Assembly: GCA_945876745.1 (NCBI GenBank)
Contig: CAMCPL010000010.1
Span: forward strand, 1 to 64,000
Length of the DNA stretch: 64,000 nucleotides
Reading direction: 5' to 3'
Origin: an uncultured Clostridia bacterium
GTDB taxonomy: Bacteria > Bacillota > Clostridia > Oscillospirales > Acutalibacteraceae
Shown: in pieces, positions 1-6,286 of the stretch
How positions within the stretch are numbered: the first letter of the stretch is position 1
Layout of the letters: each line of letters opens with the position of its first letter
Translations under genes and position numbers: made by a program
Notes under the pieces: model-generated
Told to the model about the DNA's origin: nothing
Databases searched by the model: none
The model's input: the letters and a program-made list of their open reading frames with translations, nothing else

Positions 1-58
1 TAGTTATTATTTGATACAAAAAATATAAATCAATCATAGAACCGTCCCCTGATTGACC
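1..58 (+). mobile_element. 3' terminus of a RAYT element (tail of the ORF plus right terminal palindrome), cut by the window edge
   Basis: Bases 1-58 are identical to 4354-4411, the 3' end of the RAYT copy (..SYYLIQKI stop) and its right-hand palindrome. Confidence 0.8.
31..57 (-). repeat. REP-like palindrome, CAATCA/TGATTG stem class
   Basis: caatcatagaaccgtcccctgattgac: inverted arms around a GGGGACGGTTC core. Confidence 0.85.
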
Positions 59-76
59 CAAGAAAGGATAACTAAT

Positions 77-1126
77 ATGAAGACAATCTTTTTATCTAAA
101 CAAGGTTATTTGTTTAGAATAATAAGCTCTTTACTTCAAATACTAATTTTTTCTCCAATATCATTGATATTGTCATATGTTGTATCATCCATTGTTTTGG
201 AATTTTTCAATACAGATACATTAATTGTTTTCAAAACAGTATTTATAGTGATAAATTTATTATGGCTTTTAAGAAATAGTTTTATTAAATTATCAGATAA
301 TAAGGTATTTTTGTATGATTTTATAGGAAAAAGAAAAATCATTGAACTTGACGAAATTAATTCTTTAAAAATAATCGATTATAAAGATTTAAGAAAGATT
401 GTGTTTAGCCACTCAGGAAACAATCCACTTATTTCAAATGCTTCTGCATTTTTATTACCAATAGGTAAGTTTATTATGTTTAAGAATAAATTTGGTCGTG
501 ATGTTGTTATTGGTGTTTGGAATTATAAAAAATTATATAAGAATCTTCTAATATACAATAACAGCGATTTAGTTTCTTCGGAAATTGGACAATCAAATTA
601 TTGTCAAAACAATAAAAATAATTTTTTGGATAAAAAATATAATTTTATTGTTAAAATGCCTATAAAAAATCATATTATAACCTATTTTAAGCATTTTCCT
701 GAAACTGTTGTAAGACCTTTAATTTTTCTATTATTTATATTTTTTTCATTCAATAGAATAGGGGTTAAAATAAATCCGTTTATATTATTGGGATTGTATT
801 TTATTAATAGTTTAATAACATATTTTCTTATCGTTAGAATAGTTGTTGATACTAAAAATGATACACTAAGACTTAAATTATTTAATGATAACAATATGAA
901 TATTGTTAAAATTGATAATTTAAGTAATCTTGAATATGTCAATTCTGCAAATGAATTAGTTGCTGATGAAAAAGATTTTCAATCTATGATTTGTACGCCG
1001 TATTATAAAAAAAGTTCTGACAATTTGATTGCATTTGAAAATTCAAAGAATATATATGTTGTATTATCAGTAAATAAGCCAGATGAATTGTACAATTTAT
1101 TAAAAAAGTACAAGGTCCAATATTAG
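77..1126 (+). CDS. hypothetical multi-pass membrane protein
   Basis: ORF 53..1126; ATG at 77 preceded by AAAGGA; several hydrophobic segments; AT-rich. Confidence 0.6.
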   Translation: MKTIFLSKQGYLFRIISSLLQILIFSPISLILSYVVSSIVLEFFNTDTLIVFKTVFIVINLLWLLRNSFIKLSDNKVFLYDFIGKRKIIELDEINSLKIIDYKDLRKIVFSHSGNNPLISNASAFLLPIGKFIMFKNKFGRDVVIGVWNYKKLYKNLLIYNNSDLVSSEIGQSNYCQNNKNNFLDKKYNFIVKMPIKNHIITYFKHFPETVVRPLIFLLFIFFSFNRIGVKINPFILLGLYFINSLITYFLIVRIVVDTKNDTLRLKLFNDNNMNIVKIDNLSNLEYVNSANELVADEKDFQSMICTPYYKKSSDNLIAFENSKNIYVVLSVNKPDELYNLLKKYKVQY

Positions 1127-1133
1127 GAGGAAC

Positions 1134-1158
1134 CAATCAAGGGACGGTTCTATGATTG
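1134..1158 (+). repeat. REP-like palindrome, CAATCA/TGATTG class
   Basis: caatcaagggacggttctatgattg. Confidence 0.8.
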
Positions 1159-1167
1159 AATAGAGTG

Positions 1168-1190
1168 AACAGGGAACCGTCCCCTGTGCA
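1168..1190 (-). repeat. REP-like palindrome, CACAGG/CCTGTG class
   Basis: aacagggaaccgtcccctgtgca. Confidence 0.8.
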
Positions 1191-1221
1191 GTATAGAAAA
1201 AGTTTTTGGAAAAGATAAAAA

Positions 1222-1764
1222 ATGAAATATTATAAACTAATAGCGAACGCTTATTCATGTAAAAATCCATTAGTACTAAAAATAAATTCTGAAGAAAATT
1301 ATTTTGATGAAAAGAACATTTACAAAGATATTGATTTAAAGTGCAATTTGATTAAAGCCTATTCATATTCAGAAAAAAATGACACTATCATTGAGGATTT
1401 TATTGTAAGCAATATTGGATTACCTATTGTTACTGAAAGAGCAAAAGAAGTAATAGAGAAATTATCAATTGGTAATACAGAGTTTATACCTATAAAAGTT
1501 ACTAATATGAACAATATAAGCACAAAATTATATGCGGTACATATAAGAAATCATATAAGTGATGATGCTATAAACTTAGATATATGCAAATGCATTGGTA
1601 ATTCAATTGCTGTTTATGGTTTTTTTGAAGAAAAAATTAATGGAAATGATTTATTCAGATTACAAAAAAATAATTTTGCAATATTTGTTTCACAAAAATT
1701 TGTTCAAGCAGCAAAAAAGAATAAATTAACAGGATTTTCATTTACTGATGTTCGAACTGTCTGA
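1222..1764 (+). CDS. DUF1629/Imm11-like protein, possible orphan immunity protein
   Basis: 180 aa ORF; VTERAKEVIEKL...EFIPIKV...YAVHIRN layout resembles the DUF1629 (Imm11) family; lies next to Rhs debris. Confidence 0.45.
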   Translation: MKYYKLIANAYSCKNPLVLKINSEENYFDEKNIYKDIDLKCNLIKAYSYSEKNDTIIEDFIVSNIGLPIVTERAKEVIEKLSIGNTEFIPIKVTNMNNISTKLYAVHIRNHISDDAINLDICKCIGNSIAVYGFFEEKINGNDLFRLQKNNFAIFVSQKFVQAAKKNKLTGFSFTDVRTV

Positions 1765-1832
1765 ATTAATGTATATTTGTTAAAAATACACTTCACAATT
1801 TTAATATATGTAAGAAAAGATGTTTCAAATAA

Positions 1833-1855
1833 CACAGGGGACGGTTCCTTGTGCA
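1833..1855 (+). repeat. REP-like palindrome, CACAGG/CTTGTG class
   Basis: cacaggggacggttccttgtgca. Confidence 0.8.
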
Positions 1856-1897
1856 CGTAGACGGGACTATCTATAGGAATTGTAAGAAAATATTGAA

Positions 1898-1920
1898 CAC
1901 AGGGAACCGTCCCCTGTGCA
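1898..1920 (-). repeat. REP-like palindrome, CACAGG/CCTGTG class
   Basis: cacagggaaccgtcccctgtgca. Confidence 0.8.
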
Positions 1921-1922
1921 TT

Positions 1923-2043
1923 CGCCCCTTAACCCCTAATTAGTATGTAACAAGAGACAAGAGTATTGAATACACCCACGGCAATAATACCGCTTCGTAT
2001 TCATATACTACCACCGGTACAGGTGAAAATGAAAAGATTAATG
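1923..2043 (+). pseudogene. Rhs/YD-repeat gene fragment, copy A
   Basis: Near-identical to 2922-3042; the reading frame gives SIEYTHGNNTASYSYTTTGTGENEKIN; ends at a REP palindrome. Confidence 0.6.
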
Positions 2044-2046
2044 GAA

Positions 2047-2069
2047 CACAGGGAACCGTCCCCTGTGCA
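2047..2069 (-). repeat. REP-like palindrome, CACAGG/CCTGTG class
   Basis: cacagggaaccgtcccctgtgca. Confidence 0.8.
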
Positions 2070-2113
2070 CGTGCATATAATTGGTATCTTGGTATGTAAT
2101 GGAGATGAAATAA

Positions 2114-2434
2114 ATGAAAAAAGAATTTGATTATAATGTAAGTCCGTTAGCTATTGCCATAGTAGCAACAATTCTCACGCTCTTAGATGCGATATTTTCA
2201 GATTTTGGAAGGGCACGTTTGATCTATCGTGGATTTGGAAGAGGTGAATTATGCGGAACGGCTTTCATAATTGGATTTTTAGTTGTAACGATTTTTTATA
2301 AAGGATATCGTCAGTACGTTTGGACTAAAAAAGGACTGATTACACTTTTTGTCGCATTAGCAATAAATCTTGCCATAGCAATTTACTGCATAATAAATCA
2401 TTATAATCTTTATGGCTATTTCGGAATTATATAA
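2114..2434 (+). CDS. small hypothetical membrane protein
   Basis: 106 aa ORF with about three hydrophobic segments; GGAGAT upstream of ATG. Confidence 0.55.
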   Translation: MKKEFDYNVSPLAIAIVATILTLLDAIFSDFGRARLIYRGFGRGELCGTAFIIGFLVVTIFYKGYRQYVWTKKGLITLFVALAINLAIAIYCIINHYNLYGYFGII

Positions 2435-2539
2435 CAAAAAAGATTAGAGGACTAATCAATGAATGGTATCTTGTGTTGATGAAAAAAGGCATAACACACC
2501 CTCTCCCTTTTAACGGATAAACGCTATAATTTACTAATA

Positions 2540-2566
2540 CAACGGCAAGGGAAATCCTTGCCGTTG
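2540..2566. terminator. perfect 11-bp hairpin (CAACGGCAAGG gaaat CCTTGCCGTTG)
   Basis: Inverted repeat at the 3' side of the minus-strand remnant; no clear T-run, so terminator function is uncertain. Confidence 0.4.
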
Positions 2567-2572
2567 TGTGGT

Positions 2573-2710
2573 TTATGAAATAAGGCTTTTATTGTTTTCC
2601 CAACCCCAAGCAAAGCCGTTAAAGCCTTCGTTCCAGCTTTCAAGGGATTGTACCTTTACTGTGCCTGAGAGGTTGTGTATTACCTGTCCGTTACCGATAT
2701 AGATGCCGAC
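2573..2710 (-). pseudogene. possible NlpC/P60-type hydrolase C-terminal remnant
   Basis: VGIYIGNGQVIHNLSGTVKVQSLESWNEGFNGFAWGW resembles the GIYIGNGxxIH part of NlpC/P60 domains; joined directly to repeat DNA at about 2711. Confidence 0.35.
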
Positions 2711-2711
2711 C

Positions 2712-2871
2712 CCTACAAAAATCTTTCTTATTTGTGGGCTTTGCGAGCCTTTGAATCTCTCCACCGCAAGGAGTTCCCCTGTCTTTGACAAGAGAGGATT
2801 GTTTATTATAGTGTGTTGTTGCAATAAATAGTAAAATTTCTCTTGACAAATGCATATTATAATATATAATA
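2712..2871 (+). repeat. duplicate of the rimP upstream/promoter segment (partner 5546-5704)
   Basis: Matches 5546-5704 with scattered differences; includes TTGACA (2843-2848) and TATAAT (2865-2870). Confidence 0.8.
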
Positions 2872-2873
2872 AC

Positions 2874-2899
2874 CAATCAGGGGACGGTTCTCTGATTGA
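2874..2899 (+). repeat. REP-like palindrome, CAATCAG/CTGATTG class
   Basis: caatcaggggacggttctctgattga. Confidence 0.85.
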
Positions 2900-2921
2900 C
2901 GAAACAAGGGGTGGTTAACTC

Positions 2922-3140
2922 CGCCCCTTAACCCCTAATTAGTATGTAACAAGAGACAAGAGTATTGAATACACCCACGGCAATAATACCGCTTCGTATT
3001 CATATACTACCACCGGTACAGGTGAAAATGAAAAGATTAATGCCGACTCCGTAAAGTATAACAATACCGCTGTTCTTTCATCATCATATACCTATGATGA
3101 TAAAGGCAATGTGCTTATAAAGTCGTACGGTGATAAGAAC
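2922..3140 (+). pseudogene. Rhs/YD-repeat protein fragment, copy B, truncated by a RAYT element
   Basis: Frame reads VTRDKSIEYTHGNNTASYSYTTTGTGENEKINADSVKYNNTAVLSSSYTYDDKGNVLIKSYGDK; no start; ends exactly at the REP at 3141. Confidence 0.7.
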
Positions 3141-3166
3141 CAATCAGGGGACGGTTCTATGATTGA
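3141..3166 (+). repeat. REP-like palindrome, left end of RAYT copy 1
   Basis: caatcaggggacggttctatgattga. Confidence 0.85.
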
Positions 3167-3207
3167 CAAATGCTGAGACTTAGGTTATACTATTATTGGT
3201 GATAGAA

Positions 3208-3567
3208 ATGCCTAGACATGCAAGAAAAAAGAGTAACAGCGGAATATATCATATAATTCTGCGTGGTGTAAACAGACAGCAAATCTTTGAAGACAATGAA
3301 GATTATTATAAATTTTTGCAAGTCGTAGAAGAAAGCAAGGCAATAAGTGGATTTGAACTTTTTGCTTATTGCCTTATGAGTAATCATATTCACTTATTGC
3401 TTAAAGAAATCTAAGAACCAATAGAACAGATAATGAAAAGAATAACAACACGATTTGTTTATTGGTACAATATAAAATATCAGCGCAGCGGACATTTATT
3501 TCAGGATAGATACAAAAGCGAACCTGTGGAAGATGATGCATACTTTTTAACTGTGATAAGATACAAC
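3208..3567 (+). pseudogene. REP-associated tyrosine transposase (Y1_Tnp), truncated copy 1
   Basis: MPRHARKKSNSGIYHIILRGVNRQQIFEDNEDYYKF...MSNHIHLLLKEI, stop, EPIEQIMKRITT...; HUH motif HIH; lacks its 3' half. Confidence 0.85.
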
Positions 3568-3593
3568 CAATCAGGGGACGGTTCTCTGATTGA
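3568..3593 (+). repeat. REP-like palindrome, left end of RAYT copy 2
   Basis: caatcaggggacggttctctgattga. Confidence 0.85.
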
Positions 3594-3634
3594 CAAATGC
3601 TGAGACTTAGGTTATACTATCATTGGTGATAGAA

Positions 3635-4381
3635 ATGCCTAGACAAGCAAGAAAAAAGAGTAACAGCGGGATATATCATATAATTCTGCGTGGTGTAAAC
3701 AGACAGCAAATCTTTGAAGACAATGAAGATTATTATAAATTTTTGCAAGTCGTAGAAGAAAGCAAGGCAATAAGTGGATTTGAACTTTTTGCTTATTGCC
3801 TTATGAGTAATCATATTCACTTATTGCTTAAAGAAATCTAAGAACCAATAGAACAGATAATGAAAAGAATAACAACACGATTTGTTTATTGGTACAATAT
3901 AAAATATCAGCGCAGCGGACATTTATTTCAGGATAGATACAAAAGCGAACCTGTGGAAGATGATGCATACTTTTTAACTGTGATAAGATATATTCATCAA
4001 AATCCGGTAAATGCAGAGATATGCAAAAACCCAAAAAACTACTCTTTTAGCAGTTATAACGAATATTTCAAAACAACGACATTTGTTGATTGCAATTATG
4101 TTTTCGCAATAATAAAAAAAGACGATTTTATCAAACTTCACAAACAAAAAGTATCGGAACAATGTTTGGAAATTGAGGATAAATCGAAAGTTAGGGTAAC
4201 TGACGAGCAAGCACAGAAAATAATTGAAAAATATTCAAAATGTAAAAATGCAACTGAATTTCAGGCATTGGACATAAAGTTAAGAAATAAATGCTTAAAA
4301 AAGTTTAAGGAAAGCGGTCTATCTATACGGCAAATTAGTAGGTTGACAGGGGTTAGTTATTATTTGATACAAAAAATATAA
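3635..4381 (+). pseudogene. REP-associated tyrosine transposase (Y1_Tnp), full-length copy 2 with an in-frame TAA at 3839-3841
   Basis: ORFs 3623..3841 and 3860..4381 are in the same frame, separated only by TAA; HUH motif in the first part, RYIHQNPV (tyrosine helix region) in the second. Confidence 0.85.
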
Positions 4382-4383
4382 AT

Positions 4384-4410
4384 CAATCATAGAACCGTCC
4401 CCTGATTGAC
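4384..4410 (-). repeat. REP-like palindrome, right end of RAYT copy 2, inverted relative to the left end
   Basis: caatcatagaaccgtcccctgattgac. Confidence 0.85.
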
Positions 4411-4411
4411 C

Positions 4412-4516
4412 TTGCGATTATATCGCAAAGTGAAATACGCCGTTGGCGTGTTGAGGTTTGTTTGATTATATATTGCGGGAGGTCGAGGACGGTGCAGGTG
4501 AGATTATCCCCTACAA
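4412..4516. repeat. intergenic repeat with triloop hairpins and GTGAAAT linker (partner 5448-5552)
   Basis: ttgcgattatatcgcaaagtgaaatacgccgttggcgtgttgagg...atcccctacaa also occurs at 5448-5552. Confidence 0.8.
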
Positions 4517-4578
4517 GTCCGTTACAGTAAGGCAACCGTAGGGGTCGGCGGTCTCGCCTGCCGGCTCGGTCGGTGCTT

Positions 4579-4738
4579 CTGCATAAAAATGCAGAGGTGT
4601 CCACCGGACACCCGCACCCCTGACGACCCGTTAGGATATCGTATCGGCGGACGATTGATAATCGTCCCTACGGTAGTTTGAACATTTACAGTGTCGTTTC
4701 ATTTGTGCGACATCTCGTAGCGACGAGCATTGCTCGTC
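4579..4738. repeat. string of short perfect hairpins
   Basis: CTGCAT-aaaa-ATGCAG (4579-4594), GGTGTCC-acc-GGACACC (4596-4612), GGACGATT-gat-AATCGTCC (4649-4667), GACGAGC-att-GCTCGTC (4722-4738). Confidence 0.7.
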
Positions 4739-4752
4739 ATAAAAATAAGTAA

Positions 4753-4775
4753 CACAGGGGACGGTCCCCTGTGCA
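4753..4775. repeat. REP-like palindrome, CACAGGGGAC/GTCCCCTGTG class, near-perfect
   Basis: cacaggggacggtcccctgtgca. Confidence 0.8.
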
Positions 4776-4795
4776 GTCTGAAAGAGAGGATTTAT

Positions 4796-5362
4796 ATGAA
4801 CCCAAAGAATAAAATAATCGCTAAAAATGTGTTTCAAATATTCAAAACACAGCCTAAAGTTTTTAAATACGGAAATGACGATAATACAAAAACTGTGGAC
4901 ATTGTAATTTGCGACAACAGTCCGTATGATGGTGTTAGTTCATATTCTACAATAGGATTGTATAATACAAATATAGGATTGAGTAGCAATGATAAACCGA
5001 TAAGAACTGAGATTTTAGGAGCTTGTGATATGCAAATAGAAGAGTTTGAAAACATTATTTCAACGGTTGCATTTGAAATAATGGATAGACAATGCGCATA
5101 TCCGGGTTTTGTTATTGATAATATTGTATCGATGTATATCGGTAATAGTGATATGAAACATTTGTTATTGACATATCCGTTTTTATGGGATAATACCAAC
5201 TCGATGAATTTTGATGATTTTACTCTTGCTTTCTTAATGTTAATACCTATTTCCGAAAGAGAAAAGGAGTATTGTAATGAAAACGGATTAGATGCATTAG
5301 AAACTATTTTTGAAGAATATCAAATTGATGTGTTTGACATTTATAGAAAAAGCGTTTTATAA
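4796..5362 (+). CDS. suppressor-of-fused (SUFU)-like domain protein, possible immunity protein
   Basis: ATG at 4796 with GAGAGGA upstream; VDIVICDNSPYDGVSSYSTIGLYN...EILGACDMQIEEFENIISTVAFEIM...LLTYPFLWDN...ISEREKEYCNENGLDALETIFEE matches the bacterial SUFU layout. Confidence 0.6.
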   Translation: MNPKNKIIAKNVFQIFKTQPKVFKYGNDDNTKTVDIVICDNSPYDGVSSYSTIGLYNTNIGLSSNDKPIRTEILGACDMQIEEFENIISTVAFEIMDRQCAYPGFVIDNIVSMYIGNSDMKHLLLTYPFLWDNTNSMNFDDFTLAFLMLIPISEREKEYCNENGLDALETIFEEYQIDVFDIYRKSVL

Positions 5363-5378
5363 TTATTGCTTTTGAAAT

Positions 5379-5400
5379 GCACAGGGGACGGTGCCTTGTG
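5379..5400 (+). repeat. REP-like palindrome, CACAGG/CCTTGTG class
   Basis: gcacaggggacggtgccttgtg. Confidence 0.75.
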
Positions 5401-5404
5401 TTCA

Positions 5405-5492
5405 GTGATATACGGCTGCGCCGTGTGAAATCGCAAGCGGTGAAATTTTGCGATTACATCGCAAAGTGAAATACGCCGTTGGCGTGTTGAGG
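5405..5492. repeat. hairpin array with constant GTGAAAT linkers
   Basis: Linkers GTGATAT 5405, GTGAAAT 5425, 5440, 5466, GTTGAGG 5486 alternate with hairpins ACGGC-tgc-GCCGT, CGC-aa-GCG, TTTGCGAT-tac-ATCGCAAA, ACGCC-gtt-GGCGT. Confidence 0.8.
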
Positions 5493-5675
5493 TTTGTTTG
5501 ATTATATATTGCGGGAGGTCGAGGACGGTGCAGGTGAGATTATCCCCTACAAAAATCTCTCTTATCTGCGGGCTTTGCGAGCCTTTGAATCTCTCCACTG
5601 CAAGCGGCTCCCTCTCTTTGACAATAGAGGATTGTTTATTATAGTGCGTTGTTGCAATAAATAGTAAAATTTCTC

Positions 5676-5703
5676 TTGACAAATGCATATTATAATATAT
5701 AAT
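5676..5703 (+). promoter_or_regulatory. sigma-A-type promoter of the rimP-nusA-infB operon
   Basis: TTGACA (5676-5681), 16 nt, TATAAT (5698-5703). Confidence 0.7.
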
Positions 5704-5776
5704 AAATATAATCGAATATAAACAAAGTGAGGTGAGCCCAAAGGGTTCGCTTCTTTTTATTACAGGTGGTGAAATT

Positions 5777-6265
5777 TTGGCTAAGCTAAATACAGTAGAA
5801 AGAGTGGAGCAAATTGTAAAGCCCATTGCTATTGAGCTGGGATATGATTTGTGGGACGTCCGCTTTGCAAAGGAGGGCGCAGATTGGTATTTGCGTATCT
5901 TTATTGACAAGGACGGTGGCGTGGATATTAACGACTGCGTTGATTTTACGCATGCAATAACAAAGCCGCTTGACGATGAGGACCCGATAAGTCAAAGCTA
6001 TATGCTTGAGGTCAGCTCGCCGGGAGTTGAAAGAGAGCTTATTAAGGACGAACATTTTGAAAAATATATCGGTTGTCCTGTTATGATGAGAACAATCAGA
6101 GCTATTGACGGAGTAAGAGATTTTGCAGGAACGCTTACCGAGTACGAGAACAAGGAAATAACAGTTGAGCTTCAGGACGGCAGCACCGTTACGGTGAACA
6201 AAAAGGACACGTCCTACGTTAAGCTTGACGATTTTGATATAAACGATTTTAACAAAGAAATTTAA
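5777..6265 (+). CDS. rimP: ribosome maturation factor RimP
   Basis: TTG start at 5777 after AGGTGG; LGYDLWDVRFAKEGADWYLRIFIDKDGGVDINDCVDFTHAI...LEVSSPGVERELI. Confidence 0.93.
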   Translation: MAKLNTVERVEQIVKPIAIELGYDLWDVRFAKEGADWYLRIFIDKDGGVDINDCVDFTHAITKPLDDEDPISQSYMLEVSSPGVERELIKDEHFEKYIGCPVMMRTIRAIDGVRDFAGTLTEYENKEITVELQDGSTVTVNKKDTSYVKLDDFDINDFNKEI

Positions 6266-6286
6266 TTTGAGAGGATGATAGGAAAA

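Noticed and set aside
3839-3841. TAA in RAYT as evidence of a recoded stop codon
   Set aside because: TAA ends many well-supported genes in this window (for example nusA, purF, topA), so genome-wide recoding is excluded; only local readthrough remains possible.
31-5400. Possible CRISPR array made of the GGGGACGGTTC repeats
   Set aside because: Spacing is irregular, orientation alternates, the repeats are palindromes bordering a Y1 transposase and no cas genes are present.
5341-5910. 189-aa minus-strand ORF spanning the hairpin array, promoter module and rimP start
   Set aside because: Crosses several repeat modules and the antisense of rimP; no domain; its in-frame pieces also recur in the unrelated ORF at 2573..2824, consistent with repeat DNA rather than a gene.
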